This document shows positions 11,450 through 22,706 of a DNA stretch of 64,000 nucleotides, in pieces. Both the position numbers and the translations under genes were made by a program. Source of the stretch: Lepiota brunneoincarnata (lineage: Eukaryota; Basidiomycota; Agaricomycetes; Agaricales; Agaricaceae); contig JAEBUN010000018.1 of the NCBI GenBank assembly GCA_023014365.1, forward strand, positions 806,001 through 870,000. The letters run 5' to 3'. A model generated the notes under the pieces. That model worked only from the letters and a program-made list of their open reading frames with translations. It did not search any database and had not been told where the DNA came from. Position 1 is the stretch's first letter; every line of letters starts with the position of its first letter.

Positions 11450-11730
11450 TTCTTTGCTCTATGATGTCCGAAATTCTGCGACCAAGGTCAGGATGAGAGA
11501 CATCCCAGCGTTAGCTCGCATCTGGCTGATATATGGTGTCAACCCAAAGAAACATCCACGATGGAGATCGTCGGTGCACCTACAGCTCTGGGGCAACATC
11601 CTTGACTTCCGTATCCACACCCGAAGAAGAATATAAGAAGGGGCATATGACCAAACCCTTGGCTCCCCTGCGCAGAGAGCTTGCGTGTCCCTGTTGCCAT
11701 AAGCAATGTGGTAAGGTCGCCCGTATGCGA
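11450..11730 (+). pseudogene. Relic of family G last exons
   Basis: This piece carries the GATGAGAGACATCCCAGCG and CTCGCATCTGGCTGAT blocks, then CACGATGGAGATCGTCGGTG, CAGCTCTGGGGCA and CTCCCCTGCGCAGAG, matching 1000-1230 of the first gene with indels. No continuous frame remains. It begins ~175 bp beyond the start of family B copy 1, the same arrangement as near 17.5 kb. Confidence 0.55.
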
Positions 11731-11849
11731 CTGGCTGGCTACGTACATATCGTAACTGTGTGAAGGAGGGAGGTACCTGACGCCGGGCAGCAACTGACAA
11801 CAACGGCCTCGCACCACTTCCAGCTGACATTAATATATCAAGTTGAGGG

Positions 11850-12420
11850 AACGATACTCAAGCTTGGATAAGAGCACGTTATATTGCTGCGAAAGTTCAA
11901 TACCGCAAGGCCATCGGCGACTCAAATCCTTCCACCAAAGGCATTGCTCGACTTTGCACCCAGATGTCCTTCAAGTTCACCGAGCTCCTCTTCCCTTGCC
12001 GAGTTTTTACTCCTGGTCAAGTTTCGTTGTTCTGGCAGCAGGAGGTCTTGTCAACACCTCAACTATGGACCAGTTTGTCCGTTCTTGTGAACAAGGAAAA
12101 TGCACGGCTTGTTCCTTACATTGTAGACCCGTATTTGTGGAACATCTGTGCTCCTTAATCTCGACTAACCATCCCACTGACCGTTCCGTACTCTTTGAAG
12201 TATCCAGGAAGACTCAGCCTATCCTGCTAGACAGTGTGCCGATGGAGTGGATACCTGCTTCTCCCAACTCAAACGCATCCGCAGGTGGGGAATGTCTACC
12301 CTATCTCGAAAGCACCCTGCGCCATGCCCCGTCTCCCGGCGATAGTCTCTCTCCAAGCACTCTACCATCCCATCCATGCGTTGTTGATCTACGGGATATA
12401 GATCAGAATATCTTGGGAGA
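11850..12420 (+). pseudogene. Decayed family D F-box gene, second copy
   Basis: This is closely similar to the relic at 4215-4995. The F-box block with CCTCAACTATGGACCAG lies at ~12056, followed by the VPYIVDPYLWNI-like stretch and the RKTQPILLD block (~12208). It stops near 12420, where it joins sequence related to 19560-20191, so the D relic was cut by a later rearrangement. The mixture of frames rules out a working protein. Confidence 0.55.
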
Positions 12421-12424
12421 ACGA

Positions 12425-13160
12425 TTGTATGAGGGTGAGGAGGAAGACGGCAGAGAGAACGAAGAGCGTGAGTGCCCAGCGGCGGATGGAGACAAGGCCA
12501 ACTGAACCATCAGTCAACCAGCGTCTTGACCACCAAAATGAGTGTCGAACCAGAAGCCCAGCGGTCGCCGGACCCGACTGCGCTTGCATTTCACTTTGTT
12601 GCCAGAGAAGGTTATCTCCATTAATATGTTCCATATCATGGATTGGAATGGCTTGATGTTGATGTGAGTCGGAAAAGATGCATGTTTTTGAGCTTCCGGT
12701 ACTAAAATACTGTGAGAACCAATGTAGGACAGCGTCGCCGTGAAGTGCATGTGGAACGGCGAGTTCACCCTATTTCTTAGACCATAGAACCCGAAATATA
12801 ATGTATCAAAGCATCCGCGTACCTTGAGACCTTTGCTCCCGAATGCGTGAAGGAAGAAGAAGGTTGGACTAGTGAAGATCGTGGGGTAAGATATTCAGTA
12901 TGAGCACTAATGAGAGAAAGCCAGCGACCCACCTTCGTCCATGATAGCTCTGGCTTGATCAACTGGCGAGCTCAGGTCCGCATGCTGAGTGGTACCAGAA
13001 GCGCTCAGACCCAGCCGGAAACTTTGGGGCCTTCGGATGAGGTCATTCAACGCCTAATTGCGAGGCGTGGTTGGTATGCATGCCCGTTACAGGAGCCCTG
13101 CAACAGTCAGCTTGCCCGAACCATAGGCGTTGACGAGGGCAATACGCTCGTCTTGGCCAA
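12425..13160 (-). pseudogene. Shared spacer with possible ABC-transporter remnants
   Basis: This block is duplicated at 19560-20191 plus 22720-22990, where a transposon splits it. On the minus strand ~12490-12430 encodes a hydrophobic stretch (SIRRWALTLFVLSAVFLLTL), and ~13150-13090 encodes IALVNAYGSGKLTVAGLL, which resembles a degenerate ABC Walker A (consensus ALVGxSGSGKSTV). Stops and frameshifts lie between them. The ABC reading is supported indirectly by the clearer fragment at 18240-18440; it remains tentative. Confidence 0.3.
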
Positions 13161-13404
13161 TAGGGGGTGTGTCCTCATTGTGATGATGGATTTTCACCGG
13201 CACAAACAGCGTATGAACTGAACAGGACTCTCCCGTAGAGGGGAGGTCGTTGAACAGGAAGCGAGATCCTATCACAAAATTCCATTTAGAGCATATTACC
13301 GGAAATAGTACGCACAGCAATTCTATACTTTTCGATTAAACATGTGTATCTAACCTGATCTTGGCACCCCTGCCGATAACAGCCACCCAGTCCTAACGTT
13401 GACG

Positions 13405-14968
13405 ATGCTTAACGAGTTACCAACTGAAGTTATCCTCAGGATCGTTGATCTCGTGAGTGGACCATGTTCAGCCCAAGCCTGCATTGGCTCATTTCCCTCA
13501 GATCCCCGCCCCTAGCCGTGTTGATTGTCTCCGCCACCTACGTCTCGTATCAAAGCGTTTCAATTCCATTATTTCTCCTGTTCTGTTCCCATCTGTGGCA
13601 CTTATTCCGACGATCTGGCCTAGGCTCAAACATTGCGAGGCAATCACATCAATATTGAAGGCGGGAAAGACAACGGTTTTGGGAATTGTCAGGAACGCAG
13701 AGGTCGATCTGACGTCTATATACGAGCACGAAGAACAGCTCCCTTGGTTGACCTTGCTGGATCTGATGATCCCGGCAATGAGAAGCTTACACTCCCTCCA
13801 GTAAGCTAAATTTATCAAAGCCGCCAGATAACTCAATTAGCACAGATGGGACTACCACCCGTGCGAAGTCTTTGAACTTGACCGGGTCACCCGCTTCATT
13901 GATTCGGTGGGCTCATTACAAACCCTGAAGGAGCTCACCATCACCATTTTCAACCATCCCGCTCCCGAATTCTCGCTCGACCCAATTTCTAGCCTCAGTG
14001 CCCTTGTGGTGATCTGGCAAGCCTTTGAGTTACCAGGCCCCACATTGGTGTCCGAGATCTTGAGGCTCATAATACGTTGCCCGAACCTCGAAAGCTTTGC
14101 TTTCACGATACCACGACCTTGCCATCCTAAAGGGGAGATGACGTTGAAGGAGTTATTCGCCCCCCTTTCATTACCCCCCGCAGATGCGTGTCTAAAGCTC
14201 GAACGACTCAAAGTGTGCGCTATTGTTGTCACGCCAGAGGATTTTCGGACACACCTCCGACATTTCCGTCACTTAAAAGCGTTGAAAATCACAAGAAGTC
14301 CCAGTCACTCAGCAGCAAACCACCTCAGCGAAATTTTTTCCATTCTGCAAAGTGAAAATATCTTCCTCAAAGATATTTGCATCGACGCCATCCACCCGCC
14401 TCCTATCTTCAGCTATCTGTTAGCGTGCCCTGATATTGAGCGCTTGCGACTTGTACCCCGGCATCCGCTCGACGACTCGCCTCAGCTTGTGGACAAGTTC
14501 TTCACTGTTGTGCTCCCACATCATAAGGACTCGCTGAGATCGTTGAATGTCGGTGGAAATATTATGACACAGTGGTCACGGGTTCCGAGCTACGAGCAGC
14601 TCAAAGGGGTAGAGGCATGCCAATCTCTTCGGCATCTTTGCTGCTATGTATCGGTGACACCTGAAGACGTGACCGCGAGGAATTCGAAACTATTGGTGAG
14701 ATATCTGTACCACCTCACCGCATCATGACAATCTGAAAATGCCTAGACGACTTGGCTGGAACTTGCTATGCGGCTCCCTAAACTCAGAAAATTCAAGTGT
14801 CCCCCGATCGTTCTCAAGGAAGTGTTTGTTTATGGGTCCTTTGAGATGTATGACTTGGTGGGTGACGATCCTGATCCTGACGTTCGGCAGTTTGTTACTC
14901 GAGTGGTCGAGCAGTTCAAACAAACTCATCAGGTAGACTTTGAGATTGATTCCATCTATAGGGAGTAG
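13405..14968 (+). CDS. Family A copy 4: F-box-like protein, four exons
   Basis: Exons 13405-13452, 13502-13800, 13846-14695 and 14747-14968 again have 48/299/850/222 nt (472 aa). The N-terminus is MLNELPTEVILRIVDL, closest to the F-box consensus of all copies. Intron 1 starts GTGAGT. The C-terminal exon is a distinct variant, with KEVFVYGSFEMYDLVGDD in place of the KKA...YEPVDHD version. From its internal Met onward it encodes the same 66 residues as copy 5, although exon 3 of the two copies differs, which points to gene conversion or a block duplication. The stop is 285 bp from the convergent stop of family B copy 2. Confidence 0.72.
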
Positions 14969-15253
14969 TCATCGCCAGGCCGATCGGGTATCTGTCGCTG
15001 TGCACGTAGTCTATCAAGCGTGCAATGTTAATGCTTCGCTCCTCCTTCAATACGGTGTTTGAAAATGGTCAGTCAGCAAACATGGCCATAATGATTTCGA
15101 GCTCAGGGCTTCATTCGGCAAAGGCCGGAACCGAGTTTCCCGTTTCTATTTGGTTTGTGGGAGAAAGACAGAATGCCCATCTGATGCAACACAACTAACA
15201 AAGTTCAACGACGTTTACAGTCAATAGAATCCACATCATGACCATGTTACAGT

Positions 15254-16576
15254 CTACCTAGCAATCGAATGCGAGCGACCTCGGCGCCCAGCTCTGGGCA
15301 TTGAGAATGACCCGTTGATGATGATACCTCGCTGCTTCAAAACCGGGAAGGCATTTGTCAAAGGACCCGTGATCAAATCAGAATTCAAAGGTGTTGGGCC
15401 ATATGTGCGTAAATTTATAGCCACATTAATTTCCTTCAATCTGATGAATCGGCCCGCACCAAATACTTTCTCCAGCACCCGTATGAAGGACCGAATATGG
15501 TGCGAACGGTCCAAAAATGCTGCTGACCCTTTGGTAATGACTTGATATGAAAAGCTGAATCCAGCCAGCAGTTGAGGGGATGGCAAATTTTTGACAATGG
15601 ATTGGACATATGTCCTGGCTGAAAATGCGATGTCGTCCAGGGTTCCCCTCTTAACCGTGAGATTGATTCTAAGATGCTGAATACCAGTAAGGCTCTGAAG
15701 GTCTTGCGGTGGAACGATACGCGTCCACGTATCCTCTGTTTGTTTCATTAGACGAATGCATTCCGATACTAACTAGGACAACTCACTTGGTTGAACGACA
15801 TCCAGCTGCAGCACCTTTACAGAGCTACCAAGTTTGCCCAGGAATCTCCCAACTTTGTCCGAATCGTAAGGTGGTAAGCTGAGAGGTGTCTCGTCGTAGT
15901 TAAGGGTGACTTCTTCAAGGTTTTTAATGGAATGTTGGTCACCGTGATCGGATTCAATCATCCTCATGAATGCATAAATCGTATTCATCCCAGAAAGCAC
16001 GAGTGTACTCAAGTGTGGAGTCTGGCTGGTCAGAATGATCGAAGCACTATGCGGGGCCGGGTTTTGAATATTCTCCAACTCCAGTACCTTGATGCCAGGC
16101 CCTCTGAGGAATACGGACATTGGGAAGTCCCTCGCAGAAGACACTGCGAGAACATCGAATGATGGACACCCGATGACGTTCAGGAATCCTTTGACAGCAT
16201 CCTTCGGAAGGCACTTCCACGAAAAACGAGCATGAATCACGTTCATTGTCTTGACAGCAGAGAGGCTACGTAGGAGGCCGGCGAATCCGGAGTGGAAAGG
16301 GGGAGGCAGGAGCGTGTCATCCATGTGACGCTGAACGAGGAAAAGGTTTTGGACGTGTTTACCCAAATGAGCGTGGGCAGGGGTTGCAATGTTATACAGG
16401 CTGTTGTAGTGCAAGGGATCGACTCGGATAGTCTCGAAGAGTCTGGGCTGGCTGAGGTCTTTCCACCATCGGCACACAAGCGAATTGTTACGGAGGGCCC
16501 TGCTTCCATGAGAATGACGAACAATTTCTTCATGGAGTTCCAGAGGGATGGTAGGTGGAGAAGTTGGAGCTTCCAT
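15254..16576 (-). CDS. Family B copy 2: F-box-like protein, two exons
   Basis: Exon 1 is 16576-15787 and exon 2 is 15735-15254 on the minus strand, with a 51-nt GTGAGT-ACAG intron; the protein is 423 aa. It has the same F-box as copy 1 (IPLELHEEIVRHSHGSRAL, SLVCRWWKDLSQPRLFETI), with one extra Pro near the N-terminus (MEAPTSPPTIP). The second exon is 482 nt as in copies 1 and 3. Most differences from copy 1 lie in exon 2 (ASPFIRLNRVNVAINLRSY against GRFIRLKEINVAINLRTY). Reading frame and splice sites are intact, so it is likely expressed. It forms a convergent pair with family A copy 4. Confidence 0.72.
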
Positions 16577-17505
16577 GGGGAGAAAGGAGGGAGAAGAGGA
16601 GACTTGATGGTTGAGGTTGAACGTTTTGTGCCTCGTGCCAAACTTGCATCAACTCACGCCATGTTGAAGTTCTAGTTCAGGGACAACCATGTTGCGGTTG
16701 GCGCATGCCGAGATACCAATTGGCACGTGGACTTTCAGCCTCACATACAGTGCAAGACTTTACTATCTAATGGTTCGTCCAAAAGGCCGTGCTTTTTTAC
16801 GGTGGAAAGGAGTGCATTAGCAGCAGAATACATAGATTTCCGACCAATTCCCCATCCCAGAATGCCTATCAAATACTCGATCCACCCAGGTCTCTCGCGC
16901 TGTCTGCTTTAAAAATTACATGGCAGTGATTACACTGCAGGGACTATTGCCAGACACAATTTCGTGATGCTTCTCTGGGTCCTTCACTAGAAAGGCGGGT
17001 TTTACCTAGTTTCCGCTGGGCAGTGTGACGTTGGTGTCAAAGGTAAATCTCCGCTGGACGCCAGGCAGCTTATGGTCCGACTGACCTAGCGCCGTACACT
17101 CTCATCAGAGATTGAAAAGCCCAGTGACAATCCTGTGAGAAATTTCAAAGACCCCATGGTCAGCAGTCATGTCACAAGAGGCCTAAATAATCCCCGAAAC
17201 TCAAGTTCACGCTTAAAATCAAAGAAATTAGTTTCCATATACTTAAGACGTCCACCAACCTCCAGCTGAAGTTTGGGGATGTGACGTGCCGGAGCCGGGG
17301 AGAAATTCAGTCGTGACTGAAACTTTCAAAAACTGCACGAGGGATAGTACTATATGAGGCTGCGGTTATGCACACTTCAATCAGACCATGATGACCTGAT
17401 AAACACACACAAGTATCTAACCATGGCATTTTGTTGCGCTCGGGAGCACTGCCTCATACTCTGATCACCTATGCACTCCGGACTAATGTCATTGTTTTTT
17501 GCTCA
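16577..17505. other. Intergenic spacer upstream of family B copy 2, no gene seen
   Basis: The first ~160 bp (to ~16740) is the conserved B 5' flank, sharing the TTCAGGGACAACCATGTTGC motif with 11376, 26461 and 34677. The next ~740 bp has no counterpart at the same place beside B copy 1, so it is either inserted here or deleted there. No terminal repeats, long frames or RNA-like structure could be recognised. Confidence 0.5.
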
Positions 17506-17514
17506 ATGCTGTCC

Positions 17515-17830
17515 GAAATTCTGCGACAAAGTCAGGACGAGAGACCCCCTACCGATAGCTCGCATCTGGCTGAGTGCTGGTGGTGTCACCCCAAAGAAAG
17601 CCAAAGAAACGTCCACGACAGAGGATTGTCGGTGTACCCACAGCTCTGGAGCAACATCCCTGACTACACGTCGAAGCCGAAGAAAAATCTAAGAAGGGGT
17701 GTATGACGAAAGCTTTAGCTCTCCTGCGCAGGGGCTTGCGCACCTCAGTTGTCATAACCCTCAAGTCGAGGATTAGCTGGTCTAGCGGCCCCGTCACTAT
17801 TTATTGATTGTAGATCGCATCATTGAACTG
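17515..17830 (+). pseudogene. Relic of family G last exon, third copy
   Basis: This is the longest of the tail relics. Blocks align with 1000-1330 of the first gene: CTCGCATCTGGCTGA, GAAACGTCCACGAC, CACAGCTCTGGAGCAACATC, a GAAAAAAATCTAA-like stretch, CTCTCCTGCGCAGGGGCTTGCG, CATAACCCTCAAGTCGA, then the downstream GTCACTATTTATTGATTGTAGAT and GTGTATTTGG that follow the stop in the intact gene. Frame disruptions make it non-coding. Confidence 0.6.
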
Positions 17831-17879
17831 TGTATTTGGGTTTGTAGAATATCGAGGAAAGGATATCCAAGCTTTGATA

Positions 17880-18185
17880 AAGGTGCATCCTCTTTCCGCG
17901 AAAACTCAATACCGCATGGTCACCGGCAACTTGAGTCCTTCCACCAGAGGCGTTACCACTCTTATTCGAATTCGCCCTGGTCCTTGGTACCCAGATGTCC
18001 TTCACGCTCACCAAGCCCCTCCCCCATTGCACTCCTTCCACTTGTTCAGGGTCGGCGGATGGGTGCATCCAAGTTCTGTCAAATCGGACCCAGCCGGGAC
18101 CCCGCCCTGCACAAACTTGCGCATGAAATCCTCCGTGTGATGAGCACGGGCAGGGGAGAAAATTGTACGAAAATCCTTCCATCAT
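17880..18185 (+). pseudogene. Decayed family D fragment, third copy
   Basis: A start-proximal piece of family D: GAGTCCTTCCACCAGAGGCG and CACTCTTATTCGAATTCG match the segment encoding RVLPPEALSLIFEYA in the gene at 54060, followed by the CCAGATGTCCTTCACGCTCACC block seen in the other relics. It is truncated after ~120 bp of recognisable D sequence and then merges with the shared spacer. Confidence 0.55.
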
Positions 18186-19715
18186 AGATTGGGCATCCGG
18201 GGTGTGAGAGAGAACAGGTGTGATGGAGCAGGCCAGGCGAAGTTTCTGAGGACGAGGATGTTTGGACAGGTAGGATATGCAAAAGAGAGGTTTTCGAATG
18301 AAATGACGCCAGTGGCCAAGTGTTTGGCCGGCTTCAGGAGAACACGAGACTCGGATGTGTTGTTAGTAGGTAGATCGGTCAGAGCGATCAGTTTGTGCGT
18401 TGCTTGCACCGACTTGGCAATCCTCTCAGCTGTTATAAACACTCATCAACTACTTGTTCCCGGACAATCGTAAACGAGATACTCACTGAAAGCAATCAGC
18501 TGACTGCAATAGTAACGGAAAACACCACCAAAGTTAACACCACCATCTGCAATTAGGTATACCTCCCCCCTGCAATGAGGAACGCACTAACATGGAAAAT
18601 GTTGCCTCCGCAGCATAGCTCCACTCGCAACACTGTGCTCAATCCATGCGCCCTTCATGCCCGTCTCAATTACACAATCATATGCCTCAAGGGATGGCCT
18701 ATCAATACCCATTGCAGGTATCCCCTTGATATTACTGTAATGCGAGTATTGCGTTAGCAACAAAATGATACAAACGAGCGCAACCGGCGAAATAGTTGCT
18801 GGGCTCGTCTTCTCGACCTCGTGAATTAGGGTGAATTAGGTACAAGTACAACTCCAATTGAGTGAGGGATCATAGGGAAACCTGAGAGAGCGAGAGAGAG
18901 AGGGAGAGAGTGAATCTGAGGGAAAGAAACTGCAGGCTGTTTACGCTGTAGCCTATCGGAGGTCTTATGGCAGCGGAGGCACCCTCATCGTTGGGAGCTG
19001 AGGTATCCAAGTACAAATGTGCTACTTAAATACCTAAATGAAAATATGATGCAGGGACGAGTTCTGCGCGCAGGCGAGTTTCGTCCCTCACAATTACACA
19101 AGGCATCATATCACCCCTCACAACCTCTTCCCGTGCATGCTCGTTTCGCACCTCGCACTTACCAACAAGTTTTGTCTGAACGGCCCTAAACCCCACAAAC
19201 ACAGGCGCAATGCCAAAACCAACAAAGGTGAGCTCCCATCCTCAGATCATAGCCCAGAGAAGACCAATCGACAGCATAGCGAGCATGATAAAGCATTGAC
19301 CAATGACGACTGAGATGAGATCCCGCGTAGAATCAGACGGGCATCGAGTCTTAGACTTCCTGCTGCTGATCGACCTGAGATTGACTCAGAGACGGTACCC
19401 GTGCGATGAACATCGGCCTGGCAGCAGGTTTTTTCTTCTGGGCAGCAATCACAATCGCACGGGTGCTCCTAACAGCTTCCTTCTCTGCTCTCCGAATTCC
19501 ATCTCCTCCTTCTCCTCTTCCTCGAGCTCCTTTTTTTGTGTGTGAAACCCGGCAATGGCTTGGGAGAATGATTGTATGAGGGTGAGGAGGAAGACGGCAG
19601 AGAGAATGAAGGGCGTGAGTGCCCAGCGGCGGATGGAGACAAGGAGTAGACATATGATAGTTGTATTAGGATATTGAGCGAGGTAGCCAGAAACAAGTGA
19701 GGTTCCCATCGTCAC
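18186..19715 (-). pseudogene. Remnant of an ABC exporter (ABCB-like half: second membrane domain to start of NBD2)
   Basis: The clearest piece is on the minus strand at ~18440-18240: AERIAKSVQATHKLIAL, then GVISFENLSFAYPTCPNILV and LRNF. This has the layout that leads into an ABC nucleotide-binding domain (the aromatic A-loop region FxYPxRPxxxVL) after a membrane domain. Upstream on the same strand, 19690-19540 encodes a hydrophobic segment (RRWALTPFILSAVFLLTLIQ) followed by an acidic/basic stretch, which could be part of the membrane domain. Introns or stops interrupt everything between, and no signature motif or Walker B is found. The frame runs out at 18186, where array spacer begins. Order on the minus strand (possible Walker A at ~22.93 kb, membrane segment, NBD2 entry) would fit a full-size exporter cut apart by later events. 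Confidence 0.4.
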
Positions 19716-20191
19716 TTCATCGGTTTCTCTACCAAAAGGTTAAGTTGAGGGCCTGGAACGAACTCAATCGCATGCTGGGCCAACTGAACCATCAGTCAAC
19801 CAGCGTCTTGACCACTGAGGTGAGTGTCGAACCAAGCCCAGCGGTCACCGGACTCGACTGCGCTCGCATTTTACTTTGTTGCCAGAGAAGAGTATCTCCA
19901 TTAATATGCTCCGTATCACGGATTGAAATGGCTTGATGTTGAGGTGAATCGGAAAAGACGCATATCTTTGCGCTTCTGGTACTAACATACTGTGGGAACC
20001 AATGCAGGACAGCGTCGCCATGAAGTGCATGTGGAACGGCGAGTTCACCCTATTTCTTAGAGCATGAAACCCGAAATATAACGTATCAAAGCATCCGTGT
20101 ACCTTGAAACCTTTGCTCTTGAATGCACAAAGGAAGAAGTAGGTCGGACTAGTGAAGATCGCGAAATAAAATATTGGGTATGAGCACTAAT
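19560..20191. repeat. Segmental duplicate of 12430-12911
   Basis: The two blocks share GGCTTGATGTTGA, ACTGTGRGAACCAATG, GACAGCGTCGCC(A/G)TGAAGTGCA, GAGTTCACCCTATTTCTTAGA and the final TATGAGCACTAAT. In the 12.4-kb copy the homology runs on without a break after ACTAAT, whereas here it stops at 20191 and resumes at 22720. This defines the transposon insertion. Confidence 0.7.
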
Positions 20192-20204
20192 AGAATGTAT
20201 CTGC
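20192..20204 (+). repeat. Left terminal inverted repeat of Harbinger element
   Basis: AGAATGTATCTGC matches the inverted right end at 12 of 13 positions, and similarity stops directly afterwards. It is preceded by the AAT target-site duplication at 20189-20191. Confidence 0.8.
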
Positions 20205-20289
20205 TAGAGCGTTCCAGCTGGAATTCAGCCAGTGAAACCCGCCTCACTTCCAGTGAAACAACTCCACCGAGCTCCAGAGGCGGTCCCGC

Positions 20290-21241
20290 ATGGCAGGTTC
20301 GAAGCGTAATGTGTTTGATGCCAAGGCTCTCATTATAATCACGCGTGCTGTCAATCACTGCAAGCCGTTCTTGAGGCCATGTACAGAGAAGAGGGGGACT
20401 TGGGAGAAGACCGCTGCACAGTTGAAAGAGGAAGGCTTTCGGGAGGTTAAGAGAAGTCATTCGCCAGAAGGCAAATGCCATGGTAGCATACAACAAGGTG
20501 CGACATCGAGCCTTTTTACAAATCACATCTAAATTTTGATAGGATCCTCAAAGCAAAGACAGTACTGTCAAAGCGATAGCAAAGGCACTTGCAGAAGAAA
20601 CAGACAGGATCTCAATCGCCGCGTTGTTGGATGCCATGGAGGGACAGAATGACGAAGCAAAGCATTTGGATGATCAAGCGAAGAATCAACTTGCGAGGGT
20701 AAAGGCAAATAGGTTTCACCAGCGATATCTTACTCAAAAAGCATAAAGAAATGTGAAAAAGAACGCGGGGCAAGTGAAGGTATTCGTCAGGCCTCACTTA
20801 TGGCACAACGGGATAAACGTGCATGTCCTGACAACAATAACGGCGCAAATTCAAAGGCCAGCTGTGTACCATCGCAACATTCTTCAGCTGAAACCTGCTC
20901 CTCTCCCACTCCTGAGCCCATCTCTATTCCATCTCGGCCTCCCTCTGCTATGCAACATCCCTCTCCTCCACCTAGTGATGCCACCACTAGCCAGCCTCCC
21001 ACCAAACATCGATGAATGATACGTGGAGCATCAGATTCATCGGATAGCAACATCAACAGCCATAGTCATAACTCGCTTGTCAGTTTATGGCAGAGGGATA
21101 TTGAACTTCGTTCACAACGGCAAGCCCAGATAGCTTTGTACATGGCAAGTACTACCTCATTTTTGGAGAGTACCACAGTAATTGCCCAGGAGATGATCGG
21201 AGCAATCCGTGAAATTGCCCGTAAGACCAACGAGAATAACT
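20290..21241 (+). pseudogene. Harbinger accessory protein (SANT/Myb-like), disrupted
   Basis: The first exon starts MAGSKRNVFDAKALIIITRA and continues NHCKPFLRP...TWEKTAAQLKEEGF, the trihelix/SANT-like head of the DNA-binding protein that accompanies PIF/Harbinger transposases in basidiomycetes. After ~20450 the frame must change: at 20540-20740 another frame reads DSTVKAIAKALAEETDRISI and AALLDAMEGQNDEAKHLDDQ, and from ~20750 a third reads CEKERGASEGIRQASL followed by a Pro/Ser-rich linker and a stop at 21015. A last piece (21016-21241) encodes a helical tail, SLWQRDIELRSQRQAQIAL. An intron may explain one change, but no single splicing model joins all parts, so it is probably broken. Confidence 0.6.
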
Positions 21242-21288
21242 AATGGTATCAAACAAAATTATATGTATTTACTTACATGTAGTGTACG

Positions 21289-22566
21289 TCAATTGTAGAA
21301 ATATTCTTCAAGTGACGGTGGGGGGCATTTGAAGCGTTGTGCAGTCTGATTTGGTCTGAGGCAGTTGCATGCATTTGTGAGCAGGCAAGCAACACGATAC
21401 TGAAGACCGAGTGATGAGTGGAAAACTCGATGCTTGGTGCGAGCATCCAGAAATGGAAACAGCCTCAATACCCCTGCGAATGCATGCTCAACCTCTATAC
21501 ACACGGAGGACATTTCCTCATTCCACCTCTTCTCCTCAGGTGTGAGTGGCCATGTACCAGCATGCGGGCTCAGCAAGTGTAACCTAACACCATATGCCGG
21601 GTCACCATAGAGCTGCAAATTTCGTTGGCTTGGTAGTGTATTCTCGGTTGTCCCAGGTCGTATTGCATGCTCGGCTGCCCAGTCAAGTATTTTCGACTCT
21701 GCAAGGAGGAAGTTGTTGTTACGCCGGCCTGGAACTGGACCATACAAATGGCCAAACATTCCATTTGAGAGTTGGACTGCCTGATATTTTAACGCATGTA
21801 TTTTCTTGTAACCGTTGTATGGCTCTCTTTGATACTTGCCTGGGCGACATATTGGACGGATGGTGTAGTCAATGAAACCCCACATAGAAGGAAGTGGGGA
21901 ACCAGCTTGATGGACAGCATCAGCGTACGATGCTACTTGATCATCCAAACCAAGAAATAGCCCCAGCGATTGTCGAGACATGCAACAAGTTCTTGAGTGA
22001 CTTCCGATATTGCTGATTGCAGGCGGTGATACATGATTTCCTATATCGTGCTGATCTGCAGGTGACCAAAATTATGCAAGCAATAAGGCCAGAGGTTCAA
22101 CCTGGGTAAACCGGAAACGCGATTGTGTGATAAAAGGTTCAGGAGTCCTGAGAACGTCGGCTAGATGGATGATTTCGTTGGTGTGAAATCTGTCCTAGGC
22201 TTAGGACCTGGATGACGTGCACTGACAGATATCATGAACACACCTGAAACGGTGAAGACAGTCCCGTCCACTCGGTTCAGAAAGGGTTTGAGGAGAAATC
22301 CGAAAGCCTGCCTGATCAGGTCGAGGCCGCTTGTAGACAGAGTCCTCCTCAAGTCTTTGTTCTTCGACGAAGAGAGCTTGAGCACCTTGTCCACCCTGTC
22401 CATTACAGCCTCCCTCGAAAATAAGCAAGTTCTGCAATGCAAGAAGCACATCTTGCTGCGCGATTGTCAAATATAGAGGAATACTGAGCGTCGGAACAAG
22501 GAGGGATTGTTCCATAGTGGCCACCTTTTCCTGAGCAACTACTAGCTGTGTACGCAACGATCTCAT
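21289..22566 (-). pseudogene. Harbinger DDE transposase (DDE_Tnp_4 type), frameshifted
   Basis: On the minus strand 22566-22201 encodes an N-terminal helical part ending RPRPDQAGFRISPQTLSEPS and GRDCLHRF. A second piece (~22165-22070) encodes EIIHLADVLRTPEPFITQSR and FRFTQVEPLALLLA, then meets a TAA at 22072-22074. A third frame gives YHRLQSAISEVTQELVACLD, and the long final part (21954-21289) encodes GFIDYTIRPICRPGKYQREP, YNGYKKIHALKYQAV, LYGDPAYGV and EVEHAFAGVLRLFPFLDAR. The segments GFIDYTIRPICRP, DPAYG and the EVEHAFA region correspond to the catalytic D, D and E blocks of PIF/Harbinger transposases. A stop plus shifts near 22,035 and 21,953 make it inactive. Confidence 0.75.
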
Positions 22567-22706
22567 CCTATGTCGGAACGCTGGTGGCTCCTTGAAGTCA
22601 TAGTTACTTTATTCGGTCTGGTACATATGGTGGCTCGTGGTGGAGCCACTAGCAGATCCAGAGAAACTTGCCGTCACTTCCAGAGAGAATCAGGCTTTCT
22701 GGGCTT

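Noticed and set aside
13087..13320. Intact P-loop protein on the minus strand
   Set aside because: The GSGKLTV motif lacks the Gly and Ser/Thr pattern of a working Walker A, the frame stops four codons later, and the upstream part is array spacer shared with non-ABC copies.
16740..17480. Transposon insertion beside family B copy 2
   Set aside because: A ~740-bp block is missing from the 11.4-kb paralogue, but the first bases of the block (CCTCACRTAC) also occur at 26,534, so a deletion in the 11.4-kb copy is as likely; no inverted ends or target duplication.
18880..18930. GA-rich tract as a regulatory element
   Set aside because: Simple low-complexity GAGAGA sequence inside a decayed region; nothing ties it to a live gene.
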